A program made the position numbers and the translations under genes. DNA of 42,705 nucleotides from Nodosilinea sp. LEGE 06152 (lineage in GTDB: Bacteria; Cyanobacteriota; Cyanobacteriia; Phormidesmidales; Phormidesmidaceae), in the NCBI RefSeq assembly GCF_015207525.1, contig NZ_JADEWR010000006.1, positions 1 through 42,705 of the forward strand, read 5' to 3'. Within the stretch, counting starts at the first letter, position 1, and the number at the start of each line of letters is the position of its first letter. This document shows, piece by piece, positions 1-8,054 of the stretch. The notes under the pieces are model-generated. The model saw only the letters and a list, made by a program, of their open reading frames with translations. It was not told the DNA's origin and did no database searches.

Positions 1-207
1 CATCCTCAATGCCATGGTGAGCCATGACACCCTCTGGCAGGCTCCAGCTTGCTCATTGCCGCCAGCTGCCACCCTCATGGCAGCTACTACATAGCAGGGT
101 GAGCTTGACAATCAAGATAATCGCTACGACTGCCCTTTCTTAAGGGGTGGGGGATCCTCTCCCATGCACGCTTCACGCACCGCAACCCACTCACGGAGAA
201 CACCACC

Positions 208-1128
208 ATGCCGACTGCTGAGTTCCCCATTGCCAACCAAATTTGGCTATGGCGTGGCCAGGCGATCAATTATCAGCAAATGGGCGAAACAGGTCCGGCC
301 CTGGTGCTGATTCACGGGTTTGGGGCCAGCGTGGGTCACTGGCGCAAAAACATTCCCGCTCTGGCTGAAAACCACCGCGTGTTCGCCGTCGATCTGCTGG
401 GCTTTGGCAAGTCGGCCAAGCCCGCCCCTGGGGAACCACTGCCCTACGACTTTGATACCTGGGGCGCTCAAGTTGCCGAATTTCTTCAACAGGTGGTGGA
501 AGAACCTGCCTTTTTAGTTGGCAACTCCATTGGTGGCGTGGTGGCGCTACAGGCAGCGGTGCTGGCCCCAGAGCAGAGTCGCGGAGTAGTGCTGGTGGAC
601 TGTGCCTTGAGGCAGATCAGCGATCGCAAACTACACACCCAACCCCCCATGCGCCGCCTGGGTCGCCCAGCGCTCAAAAAAGTTCTTCAGAACCGTGCCC
701 TGGTGCACTGGCTATTTCACCAAATCGCCCGACCGGAGAGAATTCGCGCCGTGCTCCGCACCGCCTATGGTAACGCCGAAGCGGTCACGGACGAGCTAAT
801 TGAGCTACTGCTAGAACCCGCCCGTGAGCCCGGTGCAGCGGATGTGTTCTGGGCCTTCATCAACAACTTTGATGGTCCATTGCCCGAGGACTTACTGCCG
901 CAGCTCACCTGCCCAGCGCTAATTCTCTGGGGCACCGCCGATCCTTGGGAACCCATTGCCCTAGGCCGCGAGCTGGCTAACTTCCCCGCCGTAGAAGGTT
1001 TTATCCCCCTCGAAGGTGTAGGCCACTGCCCCCAGGACGAAATTCCCGACGTAGTGAATGGCCACCTGCAAACCTGGGTGGCTCGCCATTCGGTAGCGGC
1101 GCTTGTTGGTCCATCGGCTAGCGGTTAA
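208..1128 (+). CDS. alpha/beta fold hydrolase
   Basis: A 306-aa single-domain alpha/beta hydrolase. The oxyanion-loop motif HGFG is at residues 36-39, the nucleophile elbow GNSIGG places Ser107, and the likely other triad members are Asp245 (in WGTADPW) and His273 (in VGHCPQDE). No signal peptide is visible, so it is probably cytosolic. The ATG is preceded by a GGAG at 195-198, which supports this start. Family members include esterases, C-C hydrolases, haloperoxidase-like enzymes and chlorophyll-metabolism hydrolases, and the sequence does not single out a substrate. The next gene is 157 nt downstream behind a C-rich repeat, so it is probably a separate unit. The fold is certain and the substrate is unknown. 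Confidence 0.9.
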   Translation: MPTAEFPIANQIWLWRGQAINYQQMGETGPALVLIHGFGASVGHWRKNIPALAENHRVFAVDLLGFGKSAKPAPGEPLPYDFDTWGAQVAEFLQQVVEEPAFLVGNSIGGVVALQAAVLAPEQSRGVVLVDCALRQISDRKLHTQPPMRRLGRPALKKVLQNRALVHWLFHQIARPERIRAVLRTAYGNAEAVTDELIELLLEPAREPGAADVFWAFINNFDGPLPEDLLPQLTCPALILWGTADPWEPIALGRELANFPAVEGFIPLEGVGHCPQDEIPDVVNGHLQTWVARHSVAALVGPSASG

Positions 1129-1216
1129 GAATCGTGGGTCTGGGGATCAGTGGGTGACCAAATCTTGAGGCTAGGGCACTAACCCACCCTACACGACTTG
1201 CGCATCCCTTACCCGT

Positions 1217-1285
1217 CCACTCGCCCACCCATCTACCCGCCTACTCACCCACTCGCCCACCCACCTACTCACCCCACTCCCACCC
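1217..1285 (+). repeat. C-rich degenerate tandem repeat abutting a start codon
   Basis: The tract is built from CCAC, CCATCTAC and CTACTCA-like units and runs directly into the ATG at 1286. The 15-mer CCACTCGCCCACCCA occurs at 1217-1231 and again at 1249-1263, a 32-bp period. The complementary strand has repeated GGG runs. It resembles the short tandemly repeated sequences of filamentous cyanobacteria and takes the place of a normal Shine-Dalgarno region. Confidence 0.75.
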
Positions 1286-2506
1286 ATGGCCGTAACGCCC
1301 GTCAACGCCAAGACCCTATCCGCACCCCGGCTGGTGTTTATTTTCATCACCATTCTGTTCGACAAGCTGGGAGAAAGCCTGATTTTCCCAATTTTGCCGT
1401 TTTTGGTGGAGCGGTTTCGGTCTGACGCCTTCACTCTGGGGATGCTGGTGTCGAGCTATGCGATCGCGCAGTTCATCGCCATCCCAGTTATTGGTGCTCT
1501 GTCTGACCGCTACGGTCGTCGCCCAGTAATGCTGGTGTGCGTGCTGGGCACGGCCATCTCCTACTTCATTTTTGGCTTCGCCACCACCCTGTGGGTGCTG
1601 TTTTTCTCCCGCATTCTCGATGGTGCCACGGGTGGAGTAGCGGCTACCGCCCAAGCCTACATCGCCGATATCTCTGCTCCTGAAGACCGGGCCAAAAACT
1701 TTGGCATTACCGGAGCCGCCTTTGGTTTGGGCTTTACCTTAGGGCCAGCGGTCGGCGGTGCGTTGGCCAGTATAAGCCTCAATTTGCCTGTCTTTGTAGC
1801 GGGCAGTATTGCCCTGCTGAACTTCGGGCTGGGCTATTTTGTGCTAGCTGAATCGCTGGATAAGGAGCATCGTCGCCCCCTAGCCCTGCGCGACCTCAAC
1901 CCCATTGGTCAGCTCAGCGACATTCTGCGCGACGGCCGTATTCAGGGGCTGCTGATTTCTTTCTTTATTTTCAACTTCGCCTTTGCTGGCTTTAGCAGCA
2001 TTTTTGTGCTGTTCTTGAATACTCGCTACGGTTGGGGGCCTAGTCAGGCGGCGATGGTGTTCTTTTTTATCGGCATTGTCTCCACCGTTGTGCAGGGTGG
2101 GCTAATTCGCCAGCTGCTGCCCCGCTTTGGGGAATCCAAGCTGGCTGTGGCTGGTTTGGTCTTAGTTGCTCTGGCCTTTGGCGGTGTGGTGCTGATTCCG
2201 GCGGGCAGCCCCGTGCTGATTCCGGCTCTCTATACAACCCAGGCCATGCTAGCCCTGGGGGTAGGGTTGATCATTCCGTCGCTGCGGGGGCTGATTTCGA
2301 TTCGCGTGTCGGCGCAGGAGCAGGGCAAAACCCTGGGCGGTAACCAGGCGCTGCAAAGCGTGGCCTCCATTGTGGGACCACTCTGGGCAGGCTGGATTTT
2401 CGATCGCTCGGGCATGCTCTCCCCATTCTGGATGGGTGCTCTGTTCATGGTCATGGCGGTCGGTTTTGCCCTGACTAACCTGCCCCGTCGTCAGCTGTCT
2501 GTATAG
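1286..2506 (+). CDS. MFS transporter, TetA/DHA1-like drug exporter family
   Basis: A 406-aa polytopic protein with the expected spacing for about 12 membrane helices. MFS motif A is clear in the first cytoplasmic loop (GALSDRYGRRPVM). A motif-C-like stretch follows in the fifth helix (GAAFGLGFTLGPAVGG), which is typical of antiporters that export drugs. Overall it resembles the TetA/DHA1 12-helix family, so proton-driven efflux of a small molecule from the cytoplasm is likely; the substrate cannot be read. The ATG follows a C-rich repeat with no Shine-Dalgarno, and no better in-frame start is evident. It ends 64 nt before the racemase gene and may or may not be co-transcribed with it. Confidence 0.88.
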   Translation: MAVTPVNAKTLSAPRLVFIFITILFDKLGESLIFPILPFLVERFRSDAFTLGMLVSSYAIAQFIAIPVIGALSDRYGRRPVMLVCVLGTAISYFIFGFATTLWVLFFSRILDGATGGVAATAQAYIADISAPEDRAKNFGITGAAFGLGFTLGPAVGGALASISLNLPVFVAGSIALLNFGLGYFVLAESLDKEHRRPLALRDLNPIGQLSDILRDGRIQGLLISFFIFNFAFAGFSSIFVLFLNTRYGWGPSQAAMVFFFIGIVSTVVQGGLIRQLLPRFGESKLAVAGLVLVALAFGGVVLIPAGSPVLIPALYTTQAMLALGVGLIIPSLRGLISIRVSAQEQGKTLGGNQALQSVASIVGPLWAGWIFDRSGMLSPFWMGALFMVMAVGFALTNLPRRQLSV

Positions 2507-2570
2507 ATTTTGATAGCTTCCGTTCGCCTGGGTGCCGCCACTGCAACGCAAGATCCCCTCAGGAGCCATT

Positions 2571-3356
2571 ATGTCTGTGCGATCGCGTCAGATTCCACAA
2601 GTCGCTGTCCCCGGCATTCTGGGTGGCCTTGGTCCAATGGCCCATGTGCAGTTTGAGCAGTGCCTTATTCAGGGCAGTGCCAAACGCGGGGCACAGAGCG
2701 ACCAGGATCATCCTGTATGGCTATTGGTCAACGGCACCAGTATTCCCAATCGCACTGAGAGCTTGCAGGGCACTGGGCCAGACTGCGTGCCCGGGCTGGT
2801 GCGCTACGCTCAACTGTTGGAGCGGGCCGGGGCCAGCTTTTTAGTTGTCACCTGTAACACCGCCCACGGCGTTTACGACCAGGTTCAGGCCCAGCTCGGC
2901 ATTCCCTGGATTCATCTAATGGCCTGTACCAGTGACTACATTCGCCAGGCTTACCCGGCGGTGCAGCGGGTTGGAGTACTCGCTACCGACGGCACAGTGC
3001 AGTGTGGGCTTTACAGCCGCAGCCTGGGCCAGGTGGGGATAACACCCGTTGGCTTTGAGCTGAATTCTCCCTGGCAAGATTTGGTCATGCAGTCGATCTA
3101 CCACCCCGATTGGGGAATAAAAACCACAGGGACTCAGGTATCTACCAAAGCGTTGACGGTATTGGAGCAGGCGACGAGCTGGCTCAAAACCCAGGGGGCC
3201 GAAGTGGTGATTGCAGGCTGCACAGAGCTGTCTGTGGCTTTTGCCCAAATGCCAGCGCTGCCGCTGCCCTGGGTGGATCCATTAAAAGTTGCGGCGGACA
3301 TCACCCTGGATCTGGCCTGGGGCCACCGCTCTCTGCCGCTCTGGCAAGCTGCCTAG
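2571..3356 (+). CDS. aspartate/glutamate racemase family protein
   Basis: A 261-aa Asp/Glu/hydantoin racemase family protein (cofactor-independent, two-cysteine mechanism). The two expected catalytic cysteines are present: Cys95 in VVTCNTAH and Cys217 in IAGCTEL. The N-terminus has the family's GGLGPMA signature. I chose ATG 2571 because AGGAG lies at 2561-2565; an upstream GTG at 2532 has no such site. The next gene, a solute-binding protein, starts 8 nt after the stop and a dicarboxylate/amino acid symporter follows. This suggests a module for uptake and interconversion of acidic amino acids, perhaps D-Asp or D-Glu. Substrate specificity (Asp versus Glu) is not decidable from sequence alone. 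Confidence 0.88.
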   Translation: MSVRSRQIPQVAVPGILGGLGPMAHVQFEQCLIQGSAKRGAQSDQDHPVWLLVNGTSIPNRTESLQGTGPDCVPGLVRYAQLLERAGASFLVVTCNTAHGVYDQVQAQLGIPWIHLMACTSDYIRQAYPAVQRVGVLATDGTVQCGLYSRSLGQVGITPVGFELNSPWQDLVMQSIYHPDWGIKTTGTQVSTKALTVLEQATSWLKTQGAEVVIAGCTELSVAFAQMPALPLPWVDPLKVAADITLDLAWGHRSLPLWQAA

Positions 3357-3364
3357 GAGAAGGA

Positions 3365-4396
3365 ATGTGCCAAAAAACGACAATTCACAATGTTTCTGCT
3401 GCTGAAAAAAAGGTAGAGACAAAACGGGCGAGGGCAGACCAGTGGATTGGGGTGCAACTGCTTGGGCTGGCCCTGACGCTCTTTTTAGTCATAACCCTGG
3501 GCTGTAGCGACGGGGCGCAGGCTGCTGCTAAGGGAGCTGCGGTGGGGGCTGCAACGGCTACTGCTTCAACTGCCTCCGCCGGATCCACACTTTCGCGATC
3601 GCCGTCTTCATCGTCAGGCTCGGCCGTACCAGCCATGCCGCCAGATGTGCAGCGCGTTCTGGACAAAGGCAAGCTGACGGTGGCTGTGCTGGGGCAAGAC
3701 AATGCTCCCTTTTTTATGGATGAAGCGGGTCAAATGAGTGGGCTAGACATTCAATTAGCCCGCACCCTGGCCGATCAGCTAGGGGTAAGCCTAGAGATCA
3801 CGCGAACGGCTCAGACGTTTGATCAGGTGGTTGATATGGTCTACGGGCAAAAGGCGGACCTGGCGATCTCAAAGATTAGCCGCACCCTCAAGCGGGCGCA
3901 GCGAGTGCGGTTTTCGCGGCCCTACCTGCGCATGCGCCAGGGGCTATTGGTAAACCGTTTGCAGATGGCTGAGCAAACTCAGGGGCGATCGATGGTCGCA
4001 ACCATTCGCGATCTGCAGGGCCAGGTCGGCGTCATTAAGGGGTCATCTTACGTCGGCTTCTTGAAACAAAAGTTTCCCCAGGCCAGCATTGTGGAATACC
4101 CCACCTGGGAAGACATTGTAGAAGCCGTGGTGCAGGGCGATATTTTGGCCGCTTACCGCGATGAGCTGGAAATCAAGAAGGTGGTGCGCACCCGGCCTGA
4201 TGTGGCCCTGCAACTGCAAACCATTGCCCTTACCGATACTCAGGATTCGCTGGCAGTGGTGCTGCCCTGGAGCAGCAGCCACCTGCTGGCTTTTGTCGAT
4301 CAGTACCTGGATACCCTGACGGCTCAGTACACCGTAGATGCGGTGCTCGATGAGTATGCCGATTACTGGGTTACCCAGCGTTTGCAGCAACCTTAA
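3365..4396 (+). CDS. amino-acid-type solute-binding protein (SBP family 3)
   Basis: A 343-aa protein with an N-terminal hydrophobic segment (about residues 27-46) ending in Cys47 (LGCSDG). This is either a weak lipobox or a membrane anchor; the -3 residue is not canonical. A low-complexity Ala/Ser/Thr linker follows, then a periplasmic binding protein type 2 domain of the family-3 amino acid type (LTVAVLGQDNAPFF, GLDIQLARTLADQLG, KADLAISKIS). ATG 3365 is chosen because AGGAGAAGG sits at 3355-3363. The same frame stays open further upstream through the racemase gene, which looks accidental. No ABC permease or ATPase is adjacent. Instead a secondary symporter gene begins 31 nt downstream, an unusual partner for a binding protein of this class. 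Confidence 0.88.
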   Translation: MCQKTTIHNVSAAEKKVETKRARADQWIGVQLLGLALTLFLVITLGCSDGAQAAAKGAAVGAATATASTASAGSTLSRSPSSSSGSAVPAMPPDVQRVLDKGKLTVAVLGQDNAPFFMDEAGQMSGLDIQLARTLADQLGVSLEITRTAQTFDQVVDMVYGQKADLAISKISRTLKRAQRVRFSRPYLRMRQGLLVNRLQMAEQTQGRSMVATIRDLQGQVGVIKGSSYVGFLKQKFPQASIVEYPTWEDIVEAVVQGDILAAYRDELEIKKVVRTRPDVALQLQTIALTDTQDSLAVVLPWSSSHLLAFVDQYLDTLTAQYTVDAVLDEYADYWVTQRLQQP

Positions 4397-4427
4397 CTCT
4401 CTGGAACTACCTGTTTTGACACCCCCC

Positions 4428-5711
4428 ATGGTCACTTCTCCCAAAGCCTACCTCCCCCGCCAGCCATCGATTGAGTGGTTGCGCAGCCCCTGGGCTGTTT
4501 TGATCAGCGGTGGCTTGGGGGTGTACATTGGCACGACCCAGCCCCAGGTAGCCGCCTGGATTGCTCCTTTTGGCACCGTTTATTTGGGGTTGCTGAAGAT
4601 GTGTGTGCTGCCCATTTTGCTGTCGGCCATTACGAACAGTCTGGGGCGGTTAATGCAGAGCCACGATGCACGGCAGTATGTGCAGCGGATTGCCGTGGTG
4701 TTTCCGGTGAGTTTGCTGACGGTAAGCGCGATCGCCGTTGCCGTTGCTGCCCTCGCTGGCCCCGGACGCGACCTGACCACCGAAACCCTACAAACCCTCG
4801 GGGTGCTGGTCAACCAGTCTGGCGTGGATTTAGAAATGGCCCTGAGCGGCCCTATTCCCGAAGCGGCGACTGGCGGTGTTGGCACTCTGGTGGGCAGCAT
4901 GGTGCCCGACAACATTTTTGCGGCCCTCAGCGAAGGGCAAACCCTGAAGGTGCTGCTGTTTGCAATTATTTTTGGCGTATCGCTGGGGCTGGTCAAAGCA
5001 CCGTCTACGGCAGCTTTGTTTGACACCCTCGATAGCCTGTATCAGGCGTTTAATAAGGTGATTCACGGGCTGACGTACCTGCTGCCCCTGGGGCTGTGCA
5101 GCCTGCTGGCCCACCAGCTTTCCCAGGTAGGGGTGGAGGTGCTGCTGTCGATGGTGGATTTTGTGGTGGTGGCGATCGCCACATTTGCCCTTATTTATCT
5201 ACTTAGCACCATAATTATCTGGCGGCGATCGGGCCTGGGTCTGTGGCCCACCCTGCTAGCGCTCAAAGACCCCACCATTCTGTCGCTTGCTACCTCCAGC
5301 AGTCTGGCCTGTCTGCCCGCCGCCATTACCAGTCTCAGCGAACACCTCCGGTTCAATGCCCAAACCACGAATTTGGTTACTCCGTTAGCTATTACCCTCT
5401 GCCGCTTTGGCTCAGTCATTTACTTTGCGTTGGCCACTTTATTTGTGGTGCAGCTCTACCAGCGCGACTTAGGCATGGTCGGCCTGGGCATAGTAATCCT
5501 AGGCTCCATTTTGGCTGGTATGGCGACCTCTGGAGTGACCGGCATTCTTACCCTAACTATGCTGGGCCTGGTGCTTGACCCGCTCAAGCTGCCCTTGGAA
5601 GCGGTGTTGGTGCTCTTCATCGCTATCGATCCCTTGATGGATCCTCTCCGTACCTTGGGCATTGTGCACACAGGGATGGCGGCAACAGCGCTCGTAGCAG
5701 AACGGGAATGA
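4428..5711 (+). CDS. dicarboxylate/amino acid:cation symporter (DAACS family)
   Basis: A 427-aa polytopic membrane protein of the sodium/proton:dicarboxylate symporter family (GltP/DctA/EAAT type). The N-terminal membrane helices, the segment YLGLLKMCVLPILLSAI, the serine-rich re-entrant loop region (LATSSSLACLPAAI) and the C-terminal substrate region (MATSGVTGILTLTM, then IDPLMDPLRTLGIV) are in the expected order. The Ser-rich motif is looser than in GltP and the C-terminus is short. The chosen ATG gives a normal N-terminus; the frame opens earlier at 4338 inside the preceding gene. With the racemase and binding protein it probably forms a three-gene unit for uptake of Asp, Glu or C4-dicarboxylates. 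Confidence 0.87.
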   Translation: MVTSPKAYLPRQPSIEWLRSPWAVLISGGLGVYIGTTQPQVAAWIAPFGTVYLGLLKMCVLPILLSAITNSLGRLMQSHDARQYVQRIAVVFPVSLLTVSAIAVAVAALAGPGRDLTTETLQTLGVLVNQSGVDLEMALSGPIPEAATGGVGTLVGSMVPDNIFAALSEGQTLKVLLFAIIFGVSLGLVKAPSTAALFDTLDSLYQAFNKVIHGLTYLLPLGLCSLLAHQLSQVGVEVLLSMVDFVVVAIATFALIYLLSTIIIWRRSGLGLWPTLLALKDPTILSLATSSSLACLPAAITSLSEHLRFNAQTTNLVTPLAITLCRFGSVIYFALATLFVVQLYQRDLGMVGLGIVILGSILAGMATSGVTGILTLTMLGLVLDPLKLPLEAVLVLFIAIDPLMDPLRTLGIVHTGMAATALVAERE

Positions 5712-5720
5712 TGAGGTGAT

Positions 5721-5750
5721 GTAGACGCGAAGCGGCTTCCCGCAGGGTGG
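5721..5750. repeat. interspersed cyanobacterial repeat (GCGAAGCGGCTTCCCGCAGG type)
   Basis: A short element just after the symporter stop. Its core GGCTTCCCGCAGG recurs at 7869-7881, also in an intergenic region. Elements of this kind are scattered through intergenic DNA of many filamentous cyanobacteria. No coding function is seen. Confidence 0.6.
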
Positions 5751-5772
5751 AGGTGGATGAATTCAAAATTCA

Positions 5773-5827
5773 AAGTGCAAAATTCAAAGTGGAAATTTTT
5801 GAATTCTCAATTTTGAATTTTGCACTT
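5773..5827. repeat. AT-rich inverted repeat, possible transcript end
   Basis: Two perfect 16-bp arms, AAGTGCAAAATTCAAA (5773-5788) and its reverse complement (5812-5827), enclose a 23-nt loop that is itself built of GAATT/AAATT words. It lies between the symporter and the receptor gene. It could act as a bidirectional terminator-like hairpin or be a mobile palindrome; there is no clean U-tract on the + strand. Its AT-rich composition stands out against the GC-rich surroundings. Confidence 0.7.
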
Positions 5828-5915
5828 CGCACTCCCCCTTCCCCCTTCCCTTCCTCACCCGCCCCTCCTTCCTCACCCGCCCCCCTTCCTCACCCACCTC
5901 ACCTCCTCTTTCACC
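5828..5915 (+). repeat. pyrimidine-rich tract (CCTTCCTCACCC units) before a start codon
   Basis: Repeated CCCTTCCTCACCC-like units run up to the ATG at 5916. The + strand is nearly free of purines here and the opposite strand has many GGG/GGGG runs. If read through as protein it gives an implausible Pro/Leu/His-rich N-terminus, which argues that the gene starts after it. Confidence 0.7.
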
Positions 5916-7406
5916 ATGCCCCTCCCCTTTCGCCTCCCCAAACCACCTGGACTCAAGGCCACCCTGGTGGGAGCCATGCTGTTAACGGTGGGGACGACGG
6001 CAGCGATCGTCTACGTTCCCTGGTCACTGGTGTCTAAGCGCAACATTGACACCATCGTCGACCAGGTGAACCAGGAGATTACCCTCGGCACATCCCAGGA
6101 GGTAGAAAAACTGTTCAACAACGCTGAGTCGGCGCAGTCGCTCTTAAACAGCAGCCTGGGCCAAAATTTGATCGACTTGACCAGCGCTCAAGATCGAGAG
6201 CTATTTTTGCTCAGCGTGCTGCGGGCCAATCCCAACTTTACCTGGGTGCAGTATGGGGATGCTACAGGCGATTTTTTTGGTGCCCAGCGCACGGCCGATG
6301 GGCGGCTTCACTTTCACCTGCGCGATTGGGATGGGAAGAGCCGCAGTACAACGGCTACGGTTAACACCTATGCGATCGAGGCGGGCAGTCTGGCGCTTCT
6401 AAATACCGAAACTTACAAAATGGATCCGCCTTTTTTTGCGCCGGATCGACCCTGGTATAGGAACGCCCTAGAATCGTCCCAGAGGCGAGCCTGGACGGTG
6501 TACGTCTACCGCTCGACCCAAACTCCGGGGCTAGACGCCACTACAGCGCTAGTCAACCCGAAGGGAGAAATTTGGGGCGTCATTGGGGTCGGTATAGAGC
6601 TGACTCAGCTGTCGGAGTATTTGCAGCAGCTGCAGACCAACCACAGTGGCGAGGCGTTTATTATCAATGCCCGGCAAGAGCTGATTGCCTCTACAGATGT
6701 CGCTGAGGTAATGCCAACCCAGGGCCAAGACTCGGCAGACCCTCACCTACAGCAGCTTGAAACCGTGGAAAACCCTCTGTTGCGTATTGCCAGCCAGACC
6801 CTGCAAGAGCAGGGGGTAGACCTGGAGAATTTGACGGAACTACGGCGATTTGCCTTTAAGGATTCGGTGACTGGCGATCGCTACTTGATCTCGTTTACTC
6901 CCCTGGAGCAGCTCGACTGGGTAGTGGGCACGGTGATTCCTGAGGCCAGCTACCTGGTGGAAGTGAACCGCAACAAGCGAATGCTGCTGGGTGTGATCGC
7001 TATTTTTACAGGGTTGACGGCTGGGGCGGCTGTGCTGATGGCGGATCGCCTGATTGCTCGCCCCGTACTCGGTATTGCTCGCACGGCGGCCGCGATCGAG
7101 GCCGAAAAGTTTGAGCTGGGGCAGCTGGGGGCGATCGCCCGCCGCACCGACGAAATTGGTCAGCTGGCCCGCGTGTTTGACCGCATGGCTCAGCAGGTCT
7201 ACAGCCGCGAGCAACGGCTAAAGCAGCAGGTGCGCGACCTGCGAATTGAAATTGATGAGGCTAAGCGCCAGAAGCAGGTCAAAGAAATTGTCGAAACTGA
7301 TTTCTTTCAGGACTTGACCCTTAAGGCTCAAAAGCTACGCAATCGCAGCAGCAGCAAAGCGGCGATCGCTGAGCCAAAAGAGACTGAGCAGGCTTTACCA
7401 AACTAA
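5916..7406 (+). CDS. membrane receptor with Cache and HAMP domains, no recognised output domain
   Basis: A 496-aa protein. A first membrane helix (about residues 13-39) is followed by a large extracytoplasmic Cache-type sensor domain (DPPFFAPDRPWYRNAL and a TALVNPKGEIWGVIGVGIEL strand are typical). A second helix lies at about 356-378, then a HAMP domain (ending TDEIGQLARVFDRMAQQV), then a charged coiled coil to the C-terminus. There is no kinase, cyclase, GGDEF or chemoreceptor signalling domain after the coiled coil. ATG 5916 is preferred over an upstream in-frame start because the extra 32 residues come from the C-rich repeat. It probably senses a small extracellular ligand and signals through a partner. 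It follows the symporter gene by about 200 nt. Confidence 0.85.
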   Translation: MPLPFRLPKPPGLKATLVGAMLLTVGTTAAIVYVPWSLVSKRNIDTIVDQVNQEITLGTSQEVEKLFNNAESAQSLLNSSLGQNLIDLTSAQDRELFLLSVLRANPNFTWVQYGDATGDFFGAQRTADGRLHFHLRDWDGKSRSTTATVNTYAIEAGSLALLNTETYKMDPPFFAPDRPWYRNALESSQRRAWTVYVYRSTQTPGLDATTALVNPKGEIWGVIGVGIELTQLSEYLQQLQTNHSGEAFIINARQELIASTDVAEVMPTQGQDSADPHLQQLETVENPLLRIASQTLQEQGVDLENLTELRRFAFKDSVTGDRYLISFTPLEQLDWVVGTVIPEASYLVEVNRNKRMLLGVIAIFTGLTAGAAVLMADRLIARPVLGIARTAAAIEAEKFELGQLGAIARRTDEIGQLARVFDRMAQQVYSREQRLKQQVRDLRIEIDEAKRQKQVKEIVETDFFQDLTLKAQKLRNRSSSKAAIAEPKETEQALPN

Positions 7407-7477
7407 TTTAGAGGACAGAAGGCTGCCCTCTGAGTGGGAACGCCATTGTTGCCGGAAACAACTGACTCATAGCGCTT

Positions 7478-7657
7478 CTAGACTAGCCAACGCCGCTCCA
7501 GCAGGTACTTCTCCTGGGTTCTTTGGTGCAGGGTTTTCACCGTTGCCTGGTGATGCCGAATGCGCTGATTTTGCGCTAGGACGCTAGGTGATTGGGGGGG
7601 CGGTTGATTGGTGCCTTGCTGGCGGGGATGTTTGGGAATACGAATATAAAACAGCAT
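7478..7657 (-). CDS. small basic hypothetical protein, 59 aa
   Basis: This short ORF on the minus strand begins MLFYIRIPKHPRQQ and ends LLERRWLV. The ATG is preceded by a perfect AGGAGG at 7662-7667 (minus strand, spacer 4 nt), the strongest Shine-Dalgarno in the surrounding 1 kb. The product is Gln/Arg/His-rich and basic, with a Pro-rich stretch near residue 20 and a short hydrophobic start. I recognise no family. It is convergent with the receptor gene. It may be a genuine small protein or a chance ORF. Confidence 0.5.
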   Translation of the reverse strand: MLFYIRIPKHPRQQGTNQPPPQSPSVLAQNQRIRHHQATVKTLHQRTQEKYLLERRWLV

Positions 7658-8054
7658 GGTTCCTCCTGTTTACGTTTTGAATGTCAACAGGCTGCCGAGC
7701 TTCTGCTGAGTAGCTGTGAGCCCTAAACGAGTACCACTTGGACAACGTCTACAGGGCACTGTGGAATAGCCTTCCTTGACATACTACAACGTACTACAAA
7801 AAAGATGGAACGGCAAGTCGGCGATCGCTTTTGTCCAGGTGCGAGGTTACAAACCCCAGATCAAAACAGGCTTCCCGCAGGTACAAACGGCCGTTTGCCC
7901 TTAACTGCTTGGGGTTAGACAACCAGGGTTTAGTACTGGGCGTTGGCAAGGCTTCTCGGGCGCTGCCAATTTTTGAATTTTTGCGTAATACAACAGAGGT
8001 GCGTTTCCTAAGTGAGAACGCACCTCTAAGCGATGGAGACTTTTGAATTGTTGT
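7658..8054. other. intergenic region with repeat fragments and a hairpin
   Basis: This stretch of about 400 nt has no convincing gene. It contains a GGCTTCCCGCAGG repeat copy (7869-7881), a direct repeat around TACTACAACGTACTAC (about 7782-7797) and a perfect 11-bp stem-loop at 7995-8027. A 71-codon TTG-initiated frame spans 7831-8046, but it crosses the hairpin and has no ribosome binding site. Confidence 0.6.
7995..8027 (-). terminator. stem-loop downstream of the minus-strand VOC block
   Basis: AGAGGTGCGTT (7995-8005) and AACGCACCTCT (8017-8027) form a perfect 11-bp stem with an 11-nt loop, 28 nt beyond the stop of the minus-strand gene ending at 8055. A long U-tract is lacking, so termination is plausible but not proven. 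It could also be an interspersed palindrome. Confidence 0.5.

Noticed and set aside
1..94. An open frame from base 2 to a TAG at 92-94 that might be the end of an upstream gene
   Set aside because: Only 30 codons, with no recognisable protein character and no support from context.
3110..3364. N-terminal extension of the solute-binding protein gene into the racemase gene
   Set aside because: It overlaps a well-supported gene in another frame, gives Gly/His-rich nonsense sequence, and a clear ribosome binding site precedes ATG 3365.
7831..8046. 71-codon plus-strand frame in the 7.7-8.05 kb gap
   Set aside because: TTG start, no ribosome binding site, and it spans a repeat fragment and a perfect hairpin.
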